Positions 41,510-53,583 of a stretch of DNA of 64,000 nt are shown in pieces. The notes under the pieces are model-generated. The model was not told the origin of the DNA. It did no database searches and saw only the letters and a list, made by a program, of their open reading frames with translations. How positions within the stretch are numbered: position 1 is the first letter of the stretch; each line of letters starts with the position of its first letter. Both the position numbers and the translations under genes were made by a program. This DNA comes from Pseudomonas sp. UBA2684 (lineage in GTDB: Bacteria > Pseudomonadota > Gammaproteobacteria > Pseudomonadales > Pseudomonadaceae). The stretch is taken from assembly GCA_002354655.1 (NCBI GenBank), contig DELY01000017.1, forward strand, positions 1 to 64,000. Reading direction: 5' to 3'.

Positions 41510-42181
41510 ATGCACAAGCCGCTGCTCACCGCCTCGCTAATCGCCCTGGCCCTCGCCGCCCCGGTGGCCCACGCCCACCGCGCCGGTGACCTTATCCTCC
41601 GCGCTGGCGCGGCGACCGTGGACCCGCGCGAAGACAGCTCCAGCCTGTCGATCGCCGGCAGCCGCGTTGGCGCAACCCAGGCCACCTTGGACAGCGACAC
41701 GCAACTGGGCCTGACTGGCACCTACATGCTGACCGACTATATTGGCGTGGAACTGGTCGCTGCCAGTCCCTTCAAACACCAGGTCGGGATCAAGGGACTG
41801 GGCGCACTGGACGGCAAGCTGGCAGATATCAAACACCTGCCGCCGACGCTCAACCTGCAGTACTACCCACTGGATGCCGACTCCGCCTTCCAGCCGTACG
41901 TCGGCGCCGGCCTCAACTACACCCTGTTCTTCGACGAAAGCCTGAGCGCACAACGCCGGGAGCAGGGCTTCAGCAATCTGGAGCTGGACGACTCCTGGGG
42001 CCTGGCTCTGGAAGCGGGCATGGACTACATGCTCAGCGACACGCTGCTGCTCAATGCCGCCGTCTGGTACATGGACATCGACACCACTGCCCGCACCGAC
42101 CTGGCCGGCGCTGGCAAGGTCAAAGTCGACCTGGACATCGACCCGTGGGTGTATATGGTCGGCCTCGGTTACAAATTCTGA
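41510..42181 (+). CDS. oprG: OmpW-family outer-membrane protein OprG
   Basis: A 223-residue eight-stranded beta-barrel: signal peptide to about VAHA (residue 22), then HRAGDLILRAGAATVDPREDSS, LGLTGTYMLTDYIGVELVAASPFKHQV, LPPTLNLQYYPLD, FQPYVGAGLNYTLFFDE and a C-terminal VYMVGLGYKF ending in Phe. OmpW proteins pass small hydrophobic molecules through a lateral gate. Neighbours (epimerase and SDR genes, convergent) match the P. aeruginosa oprG region from memory. A near-perfect Anr box upstream suggests low-oxygen control; a strong terminator follows. Confidence 0.92.
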   Translation: MHKPLLTASLIALALAAPVAHAHRAGDLILRAGAATVDPREDSSSLSIAGSRVGATQATLDSDTQLGLTGTYMLTDYIGVELVAASPFKHQVGIKGLGALDGKLADIKHLPPTLNLQYYPLDADSAFQPYVGAGLNYTLFFDESLSAQRREQGFSNLELDDSWGLALEAGMDYMLSDTLLLNAAVWYMDIDTTARTDLAGAGKVKVDLDIDPWVYMVGLGYKF

Positions 42182-42192
42182 GCCGTAGCCGC

Positions 42193-42235
42193 ACGCAGAA
42201 AAAAGTAGGCAATAGATGCCGGCTTTTTTCTGCGT
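42193..42235 (+). terminator. oprG terminator
   Basis: ACGCAGAAAAAAG (42193-42205) pairs perfectly with CTTTTTTCTGCGT (42223-42235) around a 17-base loop that can extend the stem. The A/T runs let it work on both strands, so it likely ends both oprG and the convergent epimerase transcript. Confidence 0.8.
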
Positions 42236-42250
42236 CGCGTCAAGCGTTCG

Positions 42251-43183
42251 TCAGGCCAACCCCAGCAAGCGCTGCAAGCCCTCACGAATCGGCGTGGGCG
42301 CGGGCAATGAGTAACCAGCGCGCAAGCGCTGGTTGTCCGCCCGCGAGTGACGGATATCGCCAGGTCGCGGCGGCAGGTAAGTCACGGCAGGCAAACCACC
42401 GAACAGGCTGCCGATTTCGCTCAGCAACTGATTCAGGCTGGTGGCTTGGCTCCAGCCAACATTCAGTGCACCGGCCGCCACCTGCGGCGCAAACAATGCT
42501 TGCAGCAGCACCTGCACCAGGTCGGCGATATAGAAGAAATCGCGGGTCTGCTCGCCGTCTCCGAATACGCTGATCGGCAACCCCTGCTGCGCACGCTGGG
42601 TGAAGATGCTGATCACCCCGGAATACGGCGAAGACGGATCTTGGCGCGGGCCGAAGATATTGAAGAAACGAAAGATCACCGGCGTGAGGCCATGCTGGCG
42701 GCGATAGAAATCCAGGTAGTGCTCGCTGGCCAGTTTGTCCGTGGCGTAGGGGGTCAGCGGCGCCTTGGGCGTGTCCTCATTGATCGCCAAACCCTCGCCA
42801 TTGTTGCCGTAGACCGCCGCGCTGGAGGCGAACAGCACGCGCGTGACGCCATGCAGACGCATGGCTTCGCAGACGTTGAGGGTGCCGATGAAATTACTCT
42901 GGTGGGTACTCACCGGGTCATCGACCGAGGCCTGTACCGAGGCCACAGCCGCCAGGTGCACCACCGCACTGCAGCCGGCCACGGCCTGCTCGACCAACCC
43001 GGCGTCGGCGACATCGCCCTCGATAAAGCACAGCTGCGGGTTATCCAGCGGCAAGTTGGCGCGCTTGCCCATCGACAGGTTGTCCAGCACCCGCACCGCA
43101 TGGCCTTGCGCCAATAACGCATCGACCAGGTGCGAACCGATAAAGCCGGCGCCGCCGGTGACCAGAACAGGGGCGTCAGACAT
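42251..43183 (-). CDS. NAD-dependent sugar-nucleotide epimerase
   Basis: A 310-residue extended SDR enzyme of the GalE/WbpP type: VLVTGGAGFIGSHLVDALL (Rossmann GxxGxxG), DNLSMGKRANL, SSAAVYGNN with catalytic Ser, YATDKLASEHY (YxxxK), RFFNIFGPRQDP and FGDGEQTRDFFYI. It likely interconverts UDP-hexoses for surface polysaccharide. The ATG (43183) overlaps the stop of the upstream SDR gene by 8 bases. The exact sugar cannot be told from sequence. Confidence 0.88.
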   Translation of the reverse strand: MSDAPVLVTGGAGFIGSHLVDALLAQGHAVRVLDNLSMGKRANLPLDNPQLCFIEGDVADAGLVEQAVAGCSAVVHLAAVASVQASVDDPVSTHQSNFIGTLNVCEAMRLHGVTRVLFASSAAVYGNNGEGLAINEDTPKAPLTPYATDKLASEHYLDFYRRQHGLTPVIFRFFNIFGPRQDPSSPYSGVISIFTQRAQQGLPISVFGDGEQTRDFFYIADLVQVLLQALFAPQVAAGALNVGWSQATSLNQLLSEIGSLFGGLPAVTYLPPRPGDIRHSRADNQRLRAGYSLPAPTPIREGLQRLLGLA

Positions 43184-44060
43184 GGCGATAGTAGCGATCC
43201 AGTAGGCTCGGCAGACCGGCGCGCCAGGCACGCGGCTTGATACCGAAGGTGTGGAGGATTTTCTTGCAGGCGAGTACCGCGTGCTGCGGTTCGTCGGCCG
43301 CGTCCGGACGCACGGCATGCGCCTGGGCGACGAGCTCTTCAACCAGATTGCTGCGGAAGTTGCGCGCCTCGCTCAACACCGCCTGGCCGAGCGCCAGCGA
43401 GGTGGTCGCCTCGTGACCGCCGTAGTGGTAGGTGCCCCACAACGGCGTCTGGCAATCGAGTTGTTTGAGCACGGCGAGAATCACCCGGGCCGCATCGTCG
43501 ACCGGGGTCGGATTGCCGCGCCGATCATCGGCGAGCGACATGCTTTCGTCGCGCTCGGCTCGACTGAGAAAGCGCCCCAGCAAACCCTCGGGGCTGTCAT
43601 CCAGCAACCAGCCAAAACGCAGCAGCACATGCCGCGGACAGGTCGCCCGTACCCGCTGTTCCAGTCGCCACAAGGCCTGGCCACGGGCACCCAACGGCAC
43701 CGGCTCTTCCTTTTCGCTGTAGGCAGTGGCGCGCGAGCCGTCGAAGACGCGGTAGCTCGACGGTTGCAGCAGACGAATATCGTGGTGCTGGCAGAGCTCG
43801 GCCAACCGCTCGATCGCCCGCTCTTGTGAGGCAAAGCGCGCCTCGCCGACGTCTTCAGCCTGGAACCAGTCGAAGTAATAGGCGAGGTTGATCAACGCAT
43901 CGGGGCGGGTGTCGTCGAGCAACTGAGTCAGGCTGGCGGCATCCCAGCCCGACTCCGGCGGTTTCGGTGCGAGAAAACCAATATCTTCCTCGGCGCCAAG
44001 ACGAATCAGCGCCTGCCCCAAGGCATTGCCGCCACCCAGCAGCATCAGGCGCATACGCAT
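43176..44060 (-). CDS. RmlD-like NAD(P)-binding sugar-nucleotide protein
   Basis: A 294-residue protein of the RmlD/SDR family: MLLGGGNALGQALIRLGAEED (nucleotide-binding), LINLAYYFDWFQAEDVGEARFASQERAIERLAELCQHHDIRLLQPSSYRVFDG with SS..Y replacing the usual catalytic arrangement, and TPVDDAARVIL. The TxxxY/K catalytic set is not clear, so activity may differ from dTDP-4-dehydrorhamnose reductase. It is coupled to the downstream epimerase. Start ATG 44060 (MRMRLML) or 44054. Function unproven. Confidence 0.78.
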   Translation of the reverse strand: MRMRLMLLGGGNALGQALIRLGAEEDIGFLAPKPPESGWDAASLTQLLDDTRPDALINLAYYFDWFQAEDVGEARFASQERAIERLAELCQHHDIRLLQPSSYRVFDGSRATAYSEKEEPVPLGARGQALWRLEQRVRATCPRHVLLRFGWLLDDSPEGLLGRFLSRAERDESMSLADDRRGNPTPVDDAARVILAVLKQLDCQTPLWGTYHYGGHEATTSLALGQAVLSEARNFRSNLVEELVAQAHAVRPDAADEPQHAVLACKKILHTFGIKPRAWRAGLPSLLDRYYRHV

Positions 44061-44082
44061 GATTGAACGCCGACTCAGGTGA

Positions 44083-44574
44083 TCAGAATGGAATATCGTC
44101 GTCGAAGCTGTCGAAGTCCTGCGCAGGTTGCGCCTGTTGCTGCGGTGCCTGACGCGGCGCTTGCTGTTGCGGCTCGCGCTGCGGTGCCGGGCGCTGCTGA
44201 CGCGGTGCGGAATCGCCACCGGCGTTGTCTGGACGGCCACCGAGCAGCTGCATGGTGCCCTGCATGTCGACAATGATTTCGGTGGTGTATCGTTTGATGC
44301 CGTCTTTTTCCCACTCGCGGGTTTGCAGCTTGCCTTCGATATACACCTGCGACCCCTTGCGCAGGTACTCACCGGCAATTTCGGCAACCTTGCCGAACAA
44401 CGAGACGCGGTGCCATTCGGTTTTCTCGACCTTCTGGCCAGTCTGCTTGTCAGTCCACTGCTCGCTGGTAGCCAGGCTCAGGTTGGTCACCGCATTACCG
44501 CTTGGCAGGTAACGGGTTTCCGGATCCTGTCCGCAGGTACCGACCAGAATGACTTTGTTAACCCCACGGGCCAT
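44083..44574 (-). CDS. ssb: single-stranded DNA-binding protein
   Basis: A 163-residue SSB: OB-fold (1-112) beginning [38 protein letters not shown] with the DNA-contact [12 protein letters not shown] and [17 protein letters not shown] Gln/Pro/Ala-rich linker (about 113-150) leads to the acidic tip DDDIPF, which binds repair and replication partners. Homotetramer. Next to the MFS and uvrA genes as in other Pseudomonas. Confidence 0.97.
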   Translation of the reverse strand: MARGVNKVILVGTCGQDPETRYLPSGNAVTNLSLATSEQWTDKQTGQKVEKTEWHRVSLFGKVAEIAGEYLRKGSQVYIEGKLQTREWEKDGIKRYTTEIIVDMQGTMQLLGGRPDNAGGDSAPRQQRPAPQREPQQQAPRQAPQQQAQPAQDFDSFDDDIPF

Positions 44575-44592
44575 AAACGTTCTCCTAGGCTT

Positions 44593-45981
44593 TCAGCACG
44601 TCGCCGGCGCCGATTCGATCAGGCGCTCAAGGGACATGCGATCCAATTGTTGGGTATCTACTTTGATATAGATGGCAGCCTCGTCAGCCACCACCACGGC
44701 ATCCGCCACTCCCGGCACTGCCTGTAAACGCTCGGCCAGCCCCACTTCTTGCAATGCCGCAGCTGAAAGCGGCAGGCGCAGGCTGGTGACATAAGGCGGT
44801 TCACGCATAGTAACAGCAAAGACCAGCCAAAGAAGAGCCAGCGCCGCACAACCGAGGAACACCCCCGACAAGCTGTAATGCTGATACAGCCAGCCACCGA
44901 GAATGCCGCCCAATGCCGCGCCGAGGAACTGACTGGTGGAGTACACGCCCATCGCCGTGCCTTTGCCGCCAGCCGGTGCGACCTTGCTGATCAGCGACGG
45001 CAGCGAGGCCTCCAGCAGGTTGAACGCGGTGAAAAACACCACGGTGCCGAGCACCAGCGCGCGCAGGTTATCGCCAAAGGCCCAGAAAAACACTTCACAG
45101 CCCAGCAGCACGGTCACCGCACCGAGCAACACATGCTTCATCCGACGTTTTTTCTCGCCATAGATGATGAACGGCAGCATGCCGAAGAAGCCCACCAGCA
45201 AGGCGGTCAGGTAGACCCACCAGTGCTCTTCCTTAGGCAGGCCGCCCTCCTCGACCAGGGCCAACGGCAGGGCGATAAAGCTGGCCATGAGGATCGCATG
45301 CAACACCAGGATGCCGAGGTCCAGACGCAGCAAATCGGCATGCTTGAGTGTCGGCAGCAACGCCTGTCTGGCCACCCCGGATTCGCGGTGCTGCAGCGGC
45401 CCGGCTGACCCCGGTACCACCCCGGCGACGATCACGATCCCCAGCAGCGCCATGGCGGCGGTGGCGAGAAACAGGCCGGACAAGCCAAAGGCACGGGTCA
45501 GCAACGGCCCGACCACCATGGCCACGGCAAACGACAGGCCGATGCTCATGCCGATCATGGCCATGGCCTTGGTGCGGTGCTGCTCGCGAGTCAGATCCGA
45601 GAGCAACGCCATCACCGCCGCGGAAATCGCTCCAGCTCCCTGCAACACACGCCCGGCGATCACGCCCCAAATCGAGTCGGCATTGGCCGCCAGCAGGCTG
45701 CCGGCGGCGAAGATCAGCAAGCCGACATAGATCACCGGCCGCCGGCCGATACGGTCACTGAGCATGCCAAAGGGGATTTGCAGAAACGCCTGGGTCAGGC
45801 CGTAGGCGCCAATGGCCAGGCCGATCAAGGCCGGCGTACTGCCTTGCAGCTCCATGCCATAGGTCGCCAATACCGGCAAAACCATAAACATACCGAGCAT
45901 ACGGAATGCGAACACCAGCGCCAGGCCACCGGCCGCGCGGGTTTCACCGCCACTCATGCGCTCGCTGTGCGGATCGTGCAT
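44593..45981 (-). CDS. YajR-like MFS transporter
   Basis: A 462-residue drug-antiporter-type MFS protein with twelve membrane segments. Motif A GMLSDRIGRRPVIYVG lies between helices 2 and 3, and FRMLGMFMVLPVLATYGMEL in helix 1. The C-terminal about 70 residues (YVTSLRLPLSAAALQEVGLAERLQAVPGVADAVVVADEAAIYIKV) form a ferredoxin-like cytoplasmic domain like the YAM domain of E. coli YajR. Start ATG 45981 rather than TTG 45999. Just upstream of ssb, divergent from uvrA. The substrate is unknown. Confidence 0.9.
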   Translation of the reverse strand: MHDPHSERMSGGETRAAGGLALVFAFRMLGMFMVLPVLATYGMELQGSTPALIGLAIGAYGLTQAFLQIPFGMLSDRIGRRPVIYVGLLIFAAGSLLAANADSIWGVIAGRVLQGAGAISAAVMALLSDLTREQHRTKAMAMIGMSIGLSFAVAMVVGPLLTRAFGLSGLFLATAAMALLGIVIVAGVVPGSAGPLQHRESGVARQALLPTLKHADLLRLDLGILVLHAILMASFIALPLALVEEGGLPKEEHWWVYLTALLVGFFGMLPFIIYGEKKRRMKHVLLGAVTVLLGCEVFFWAFGDNLRALVLGTVVFFTAFNLLEASLPSLISKVAPAGGKGTAMGVYSTSQFLGAALGGILGGWLYQHYSLSGVFLGCAALALLWLVFAVTMREPPYVTSLRLPLSAAALQEVGLAERLQAVPGVADAVVVADEAAIYIKVDTQQLDRMSLERLIESAPATC

Positions 45982-46049
45982 TGCATAGGCCCTATTCAAA
46001 CAAGCCGGCGATTCTAGCAGTCATCCCGCCTGTGGCACAGGAGCGCACT

Positions 46050-46079
46050 TTGCCGCAGGGTGCCGGCGGGCCGTATACT
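46050..46079 (+). promoter_or_regulatory. uvrA: uvrA promoter
   Basis: TTGCCG (46050-46055), 18 bases, TATACT (46074-46079) form a plausible sigma70 promoter about 36 bases before the uvrA GTG. I see no LexA box (CTGT-N8-ACAG) in this 130-base gap, unlike E. coli uvrA. Confidence 0.5.
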
Positions 46080-46114
46080 CGCGGGTTTCCGCCCGCCATG
46101 CGAGGCCGCTGTTT

Positions 46115-48949
46115 GTGGACAAGATTCTGATCCGTGGGGCACGTACCCACAACCTGAAAAACATCGACCTTACCCTGCCGCGCGACAAGCTGATTGTGAT
46201 CACCGGCCTGTCCGGTTCCGGCAAATCGTCGCTGGCCTTCGATACCCTGTATGCCGAAGGCCAGCGCCGTTACGTCGAATCGCTATCGGCCTACGCCCGG
46301 CAGTTCCTGTCGATGATGGAAAAGCCCGATGTCGACACCATCGAAGGCCTGTCGCCGGCGATCTCCATCGAGCAGAAATCCACCTCGCACAACCCGCGCT
46401 CGACCGTCGGCACCATCACCGAGATCTACGATTACCTGCGCCTGCTCTACGCCCGCGCCGGTATTCCGCGCTGCCCGGACCACGATCTACCGCTGGAAGC
46501 GCAGACAGTCAGTCAGATGGTCGATCAGGTACTGGCATTGCCCGAAGGCAGCAAGCTGATGCTACTGGCGCCGGTGATTCGCGAGCGCAAAGGCGAACAC
46601 CTGGCGATCTTCGACGAGCTACGCGCCCAGGGTTTCGTCCGCGTACGGGTTAACGGCAAGATTTACGAGCTGGACGAACTGCCAAAACTCGACAAGCAGA
46701 AGAAGCACAGCATCGATGCCGTGGTCGACCGCTTCAAGGCGCGCGGCGATCTGCAGCAGCGCCTGGCCGAATCCTTCGAGACCGCCCTCAAGCTGGCCGA
46801 CGGCCTGGCCCTGATCGCGCCAATGGAAGGCGAGGAAGGCGAAGAGATCATCTTCTCCGCGCGCTTCGCCTGCCCGGTCTGCGGCCACTCGATCAGCGAA
46901 CTGGAACCCAAGCTGTTCTCCTTCAACAACCCGGCCGGTGCCTGTCCGACCTGCGACGGCCTTGGGGTCAAGCAGTTCTTCGATACCAAGCGCCTGGTCA
47001 ATGGCGAGTTGACCCTGGCCGAAGGTGCAATCCGCGGCTGGGACCGGCGTAACGTCTATTACTTCCAGATGCTCGGCTCCTTGGCCGCGCATTACGGCTT
47101 CAGCCTGGAAGTGCCGTTCGACGACCTCAGCGCCGAACAGCAGAAGTGCATCCTGTTCGGCAGCGGCACGCAGAACGTCGATTTCAAGTACCTCAACGAC
47201 CGTGGCGATATCGTCAAGCGCTCGCACCCCTTCGAGGGCATCGTGCCCAACCTGGAGCGGCGCTACCGCGAAACCGAATCCACCAGCGTGCGCGAGGAGC
47301 TGGCCAAGTTTCTCAGCACCCAGGCCTGCCAGGATTGCCGCGGCACCCGCCTGCGCCGTGAAGCGCGGCATGTGTGGGTGGGCGAGAAGACCCTGCCGGC
47401 CGTCAGCGGCATGCCGATTGGCGATGCCACCGAGTATTTCGGCAGCCTGGCACTACCCGGCCGCCGCGGTGAGATCGCCGAGAAGATCCTCAAGGAAATC
47501 CGCGAACGCCTGCAGTTTCTGGTCAACGTCGGCCTCGACTACCTGACCCTCGACCGCAGCGCCGACACCCTGTCCGGCGGTGAGGCGCAGCGTATCCGCC
47601 TGGCCAGCCAGATCGGTGCCGGCCTGGTCGGGGTCATGTATATCCTCGACGAGCCGTCGATCGGCCTGCACCAACGCGACAACGAGCGCCTGCTCGGTAC
47701 CCTGCGCCACCTGCGCGACATCGGCAACACCGTGATCGTGGTCGAGCATGACGAAGACGCCATCCGCATGGCCGACTACGTGGTCGATATCGGCCCCGGT
47801 GCCGGGGTGCATGGCGGGCAGATCGTTGCCCAGGGTACCGCCGCCGAAGTCATGGCCCACCCCGATTCACTGACCGGTAAATACCTGTCCGGGCGCGTGA
47901 AGATCGCCGTACCGGCCAAGCGCACGCCCCGCGACAAGAAGCTCTCGCTGAAGATCAAGGGGGCGCGCGGCAACAACCTGCGCAACGTCGACCTGGATAT
48001 TCCGATTGGCTTGCTCACCTGTGTCACCGGCGTGTCCGGCTCGGGCAAATCGACGCTGATCAACAACACCCTGTTCCCGCTCAGCGCCACCGCACTGAAC
48101 GGCGCGACCACCCTGGAAGCCGCCGCCCACGACAGCTGTGACGGCCTGCAACACCTGGACAAGGTGGTCGACATCGACCAGAGCCCGATCGGCCGCACCC
48201 CGCGCTCCAACCCCGCGACCTACACCGGGCTGTTCACGCCGATCCGCGAACTGTTCGCCGGCGTGCCGGAATCGCGCTCGCGCGGTTACGGCCCGGGGCG
48301 CTTCAGCTTCAACGTCAAGGGCGGGCGCTGCGAAGCCTGCCAGGGCGACGGTCTGATCAAGGTGGAAATGCACTTTTTGCCGGACATCTACGTGCCCTGC
48401 GATGTGTGCAAGAGCAAGCGCTACAACCGCGAAACCTTGGAAGTGAAATACAAGGGCAAGAGCATCACCGAAGTGCTCGACATGACCATCGAGGAAGCGC
48501 GGCTGTTCTTCGATGCCGTGCCGGCCCTGGCGCGCAAGCTGCAAACGCTGATGGACGTCGGCCTGTCCTATATCAAGCTGGGACAGAGTGCGACCACCCT
48601 GTCCGGCGGCGAGGCGCAGCGCGTCAAGCTGAGCCGCGAGCTGAGCAAGCGCGATACCGGCAAGACCTTGTATATCCTCGACGAGCCGACCACCGGCCTG
48701 CACTTCGCCGATATCCAGCAACTGCTCGACGTGCTGCACCGCCTGCGCGACCACGGCAACACCGTGGTGGTGATCGAGCACAACCTGGACGTGATCAAGA
48801 CCGCCGACTGGCTGGTCGACCTCGGTCCGGAAGGCGGCTCCAAAGGTGGCCAAATCATCGCCGTCGGCACGCCGGAAGAAGTCGCCGAAATGCCGCAATC
48901 GCACACCGGCTACTTCCTCAAACCCCTGCTGGAACGCGACCGTGCATAG
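46115..48949 (+). CDS. uvrA: excinuclease ABC subunit A
   Basis: A 944-residue DNA-damage sensor of nucleotide-excision repair, with two ABC ATPase modules. N half: [21 protein letters not shown] (Walker A), zinc module CPVCG...CPTCDG, signature [13 protein letters not shown] and Walker [13 protein letters not shown] half: [18 protein letters not shown], zinc hairpin CEACQGDG...[17 protein letters not shown] and [12 protein letters not shown]. Start GTG 46115 with GAGG 9 bases upstream. It dimerises and loads UvrB on lesions. A perfect two-way terminator follows. Confidence 0.97.
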   Translation: MDKILIRGARTHNLKNIDLTLPRDKLIVITGLSGSGKSSLAFDTLYAEGQRRYVESLSAYARQFLSMMEKPDVDTIEGLSPAISIEQKSTSHNPRSTVGTITEIYDYLRLLYARAGIPRCPDHDLPLEAQTVSQMVDQVLALPEGSKLMLLAPVIRERKGEHLAIFDELRAQGFVRVRVNGKIYELDELPKLDKQKKHSIDAVVDRFKARGDLQQRLAESFETALKLADGLALIAPMEGEEGEEIIFSARFACPVCGHSISELEPKLFSFNNPAGACPTCDGLGVKQFFDTKRLVNGELTLAEGAIRGWDRRNVYYFQMLGSLAAHYGFSLEVPFDDLSAEQQKCILFGSGTQNVDFKYLNDRGDIVKRSHPFEGIVPNLERRYRETESTSVREELAKFLSTQACQDCRGTRLRREARHVWVGEKTLPAVSGMPIGDATEYFGSLALPGRRGEIAEKILKEIRERLQFLVNVGLDYLTLDRSADTLSGGEAQRIRLASQIGAGLVGVMYILDEPSIGLHQRDNERLLGTLRHLRDIGNTVIVVEHDEDAIRMADYVVDIGPGAGVHGGQIVAQGTAAEVMAHPDSLTGKYLSGRVKIAVPAKRTPRDKKLSLKIKGARGNNLRNVDLDIPIGLLTCVTGVSGSGKSTLINNTLFPLSATALNGATTLEAAAHDSCDGLQHLDKVVDIDQSPIGRTPRSNPATYTGLFTPIRELFAGVPESRSRGYGPGRFSFNVKGGRCEACQGDGLIKVEMHFLPDIYVPCDVCKSKRYNRETLEVKYKGKSITEVLDMTIEEARLFFDAVPALARKLQTLMDVGLSYIKLGQSATTLSGGEAQRVKLSRELSKRDTGKTLYILDEPTTGLHFADIQQLLDVLHRLRDHGNTVVVIEHNLDVIKTADWLVDLGPEGGSKGGQIIAVGTPEEVAEMPQSHTGYFLKPLLERDRA

Positions 48950-48994
48950 GCCCGCTGAACGCTCCTGTAACAACTAGCCCAGGCAAACGCCGCC

Positions 48995-49030
48995 CAACAA
49001 AAAGCCCCGAGAAGTCGGGGCTTTTTGTTG
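48995..49030. terminator. bidirectional terminator between uvrA and ftnA
   Basis: CAACAAAAAGCCCCGA (48995-49010) pairs perfectly with TCGGGGCTTTTTGTTG (49015-49030), a 16-bp stem with loop GAAG and A/T runs on both sides. It can stop uvrA transcripts and those of the convergent ferritin gene. Confidence 0.92.
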
Positions 49031-49041
49031 CATGGTCTCAC

Positions 49042-49506
49042 TTACATCTGCGTCTGCAGGTAATTCTCCAAGCCCATCTTGGCGATCAAGCCGAGTTGGA
49101 TTTCCAGCCAATAGGCATGGTCTTCTTCGGTGTCCTTCAGCTGCACCAAGAGCATGTCGCGGCTCTGATAGTCCTGGTGTCGCTCGCACAACTCGATGCC
49201 TTTACGCAGCGCCTCACGCACCTGATATTCCAGGGCAAGATCGAGCTTGAGCATCTCGGGCACGGTCTGACCGAAGACGAAGGTGTCCGGCAGCATATCG
49301 GGCGAGCCTTCGAGAAACAGAATGCGCTTCAGAATCGCATCCGCGTGCTGCGTCTCTTCTTCCATTTCATGGTTGATCCGCTCGTAGAGCTTGCTGAAAC
49401 CCCAATCCTCGTACAGCCGTGAGTGCACGAAATACTGATCGCGCGCGGCCAGCTCGCCCTTGAGCAGCTGCTTGAGGTAGTCGATGACTTCGATATGGCC
49501 TTTCAT
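49042..49506 (-). CDS. ftnA: bacterial ferritin of FtnA type (haem ligand missing)
   Basis: A 154-residue four-helix ferritin. Ferroxidase ligands are present: E18 ([11 protein letters not shown]), E51 and H54 in [15 protein letters not shown], and later EYQVREAL...[11 protein letters not shown]. Residue 52, Met in haem-binding E. coli bacterioferritin, is Thr here, so it probably binds no bridging haem, like the P. aeruginosa protein renamed FtnA. It forms a 24-mer iron store. Its place between uvrA and a catalase gene matches P. aeruginosa, where it feeds iron to catalase. Confidence 0.92.
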   Translation of the reverse strand: MKGHIEVIDYLKQLLKGELAARDQYFVHSRLYEDWGFSKLYERINHEMEEETQHADAILKRILFLEGSPDMLPDTFVFGQTVPEMLKLDLALEYQVREALRKGIELCERHQDYQSRDMLLVQLKDTEEDHAYWLEIQLGLIAKMGLENYLQTQM

Positions 49507-49573
49507 GCCTGGAACCCTGCAACATTCTGTGGAATAAACCGAATGCTCGGCGCCTCACCCCTCCGGGTCAAGC

Positions 49574-49603
49574 AAAAAGCGCAACGCCTCCACAAGGGAG
49601 GCG
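49574..49603 (-). terminator. katG terminator
   Basis: On the minus strand CGCCTCC (49603-49597) pairs with GGAGGCG (49591-49585), and after TTGCGC comes TTTTT (49578-49574). It lies about 60 bases after the katG stop and before ftnA. The seven-bp stem is short but GC-rich. Readthrough into ftnA is possible. Confidence 0.55.
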
Positions 49604-49664
49604 CTGCATCGGTTGACGGACTCGCCAGACGCAGCGCCAAGCGGCGCCCACGCCCGGCAATGAC

Positions 49665-51872
<2,208 letters not shown>

Positions 51873-51899
51873 CTAGACCCTGACAGACAGACCAACCAA

Positions 51900-51938
51900 T
51901 GCATTGAAAGCAATGCAGGCGATAGAAATTATTTTTCA
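51900..51938 (-). promoter_or_regulatory. katG upstream dyad, possible OxyR region
   Basis: TGCATTG-AAAG-CAATGCA (51900-51917) is a perfect 7-bp dyad 82 bases upstream of katG. Next to it, read on the minus strand, CTAT-N7-ATTG partly fits the repeated OxyR spacing (ATAG-N7-CTAT-N7-ATAG-N7-CTAT); only two of four tetramers resemble the consensus. The rest of the 312-base katG-rplQ gap (51819-52130) holds only the rplQ terminator at 52086-52118. Confidence 0.3.
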
Positions 51939-52085
51939 ATCAACGCGCAGATACGGCATCAATGCGTCGCTCGCTGGCGGGATATCGGCATTCATGGCGC
52001 GGGCCAGCGGCATGACGATGGCAATGGCCAGGCAGCCGAAGGCCTGGAAACCAAGGTATGGGCTTGCGGAAACATTTATCTCAGC

Positions 52086-52118
52086 AACAAAAAACCGGGC
52101 CAAGGCCCGGTTTTTTTT
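52086..52118 (-). terminator. terminator of the rplQ/rpoA operon
   Basis: ACCGGGCC-AA-GGCCCGGT with AAAA on the left and TTTTTTTT on the right (plus strand) makes a strong rho-independent terminator; it is symmetric enough to work in both directions. It lies 13-45 bases after the rplQ stop and ends the long minus-strand ribosomal transcript. Confidence 0.92.
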
Positions 52119-52130
52119 ACAACCTACAAC

Positions 52131-52517
52131 TTACTCGGCGTCTACCGCTGCACCGGCGACCGGACGGTCAACCAGCTCAACATAAGCCATCGGAGCATTG
52201 TCGCCAGCGCGGAAACCGCACTTGAGGATACGCAGGTAACCGCCCTGACGGGTGGCGTAGCGCTTGCCCAGGTCGTTGAACAGCTTACCGACGATGGCTT
52301 TCGAACGCGTACGGTCGAAGGCCAGACGACGATTGGCAACGCTATCTTCTTTAGCCAGAGTAATCAGCGGCTCGGCAACGCGACGCAGCTCTTTGGCTTT
52401 CGGCAGAGTAGTTTTGATCAGCTCGTGCTCGAACAGCGATACCGCCATGTTCTGGAACATGGCCTTGCGGTGTGCGCTGGTGCGGCTGAGGTGACGGCCA
52501 CTTTTACGATGACGCAT
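52131..52517 (-). CDS. rplQ: 50S ribosomal protein L17
   Basis: A 128-residue protein beginning [34 protein letters not shown] with the L17 signature [23 protein letters not shown]. It lines the exit-tunnel area of the large subunit. Last gene of the alpha operon, 42 bases after rpoA, and followed by the operon terminator. Length close to the E. coli protein. Confidence 0.97.
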   Translation of the reverse strand: MRHRKSGRHLSRTSAHRKAMFQNMAVSLFEHELIKTTLPKAKELRRVAEPLITLAKEDSVANRRLAFDRTRSKAIVGKLFNDLGKRYATRQGGYLRILKCGFRAGDNAPMAYVELVDRPVAGAAVDAE

Positions 52518-52559
52518 GGTTCAATTCCTTACCAAACTCACGTTCGGTGATGATGACGA

Positions 52560-53561
52560 TCAGGCAGTAGCCTTATCGTCTTTCTTCAGACTTGCCGGCG
52601 GCCAGTTGTCGAGGCGCATACCGAGGGACAGACCGCGAGAAGCCAGAACATCCTTGATTTCAGTCAGGGATTTCTTGCCCAGGTTCGGCGTTTTCAACAG
52701 TTCTACTTCGGTGCGCTGAATCAGATCGCCGATGTAGTAAATGTTCTCTGCCTTGAGGCAGTTTGCCGAACGCACAGTCAGTTCCAGGTCATCTACCGGA
52801 CGCAGCAGGATCGGATCGATCTCGTCTTCCTGCTCGATTACCACAGGCTCACTGTCACCTTTGAGGTCGACGAACGCAGCCAACTGCTGTTGCAGAATGG
52901 TTGCGGCACGGCGGATAGCCTCTTCCGGGTCCAGAGTACCGTTGGTCTCCAGGTCAATAACCAGTTTGTCCAGGTTGGTGCGCTGCTCAACACGAGCGTT
53001 TTCCACCACGTACGACACACGACGCACCGGGCTGAACGACGCATCAAGCTGCAAGCGACCAATGCTGCGGCTCTCATCTTCGTCGTTCTGACGGGCGTCA
53101 GCCGGCTCATAGCCGCGACCACGAGCTACAGTGAGCTTCATGTTCAGCGCGCCAGTGGAGGCCAGGTTGGCGATTACGTGGTCGCCATTGACGATTTCGA
53201 CATCATGATCCAGCTGAATATCGGCAGCGGTAACTACACCCGAGCCCTTCTTCGCCAGAGTCAGCGTCACTTCGTCGCGACCGTGCAGTTTGATAGCCAA
53301 GCCTTTCAGGTTGAGCAGGATTTCAATGACGTCTTCCTGAACACCTTCGATGGCGCTGTACTCATGAAGTACACCGTCAATCTCGGCCTCGACTACTGCA
53401 CAGCCAGGCATGGAGGACAACAGGATGCGACGCAGCGCGTTGCCCAGGGTATGGCCAAAGCCACGCTCGAGAGGCTCGAGAGTGATCTTGGCGCGGGTCG
53501 GACTGACCACCTGCACATCAATGTGACGGGGGGTCAGGAACTCATTTACCGAAATCTGCAT
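52560..53561 (-). CDS. rpoA: RNA polymerase alpha subunit
   Basis: A 333-residue subunit. The N-terminal domain (1-235) directs enzyme assembly ([25 protein letters not shown]). The C-terminal domain (about 250-325) binds UP elements and activators: [53 protein letters not shown]. Standard position between rpsD and rplQ. The acidic linker has EQEDEIDP. Full length. Confidence 0.98.
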   Translation of the reverse strand: MQISVNEFLTPRHIDVQVVSPTRAKITLEPLERGFGHTLGNALRRILLSSMPGCAVVEAEIDGVLHEYSAIEGVQEDVIEILLNLKGLAIKLHGRDEVTLTLAKKGSGVVTAADIQLDHDVEIVNGDHVIANLASTGALNMKLTVARGRGYEPADARQNDEDESRSIGRLQLDASFSPVRRVSYVVENARVEQRTNLDKLVIDLETNGTLDPEEAIRRAATILQQQLAAFVDLKGDSEPVVIEQEDEIDPILLRPVDDLELTVRSANCLKAENIYYIGDLIQRTEVELLKTPNLGKKSLTEIKDVLASRGLSLGMRLDNWPPASLKKDDKATA

Positions 53562-53583
53562 GGATGCACCTATTTTCTAGCCC

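Noticed and set aside
46030..46042. CTGTGGCACAG dyad before uvrA as a LexA box
   Set aside because: LexA sites need CTGT and ACAG separated by eight bases; here the spacing is only three, so it is not a valid site.
49042..49506. Haem-binding bacterioferritin
   Set aside because: The position of the axial Met52 is Thr, so the FtnA-type label fits better.
51904..52185. 93-codon plus-strand frame between katG and rplQ
   Set aside because: It runs through the rplQ terminator and into antisense of rplQ, with no ribosome site.
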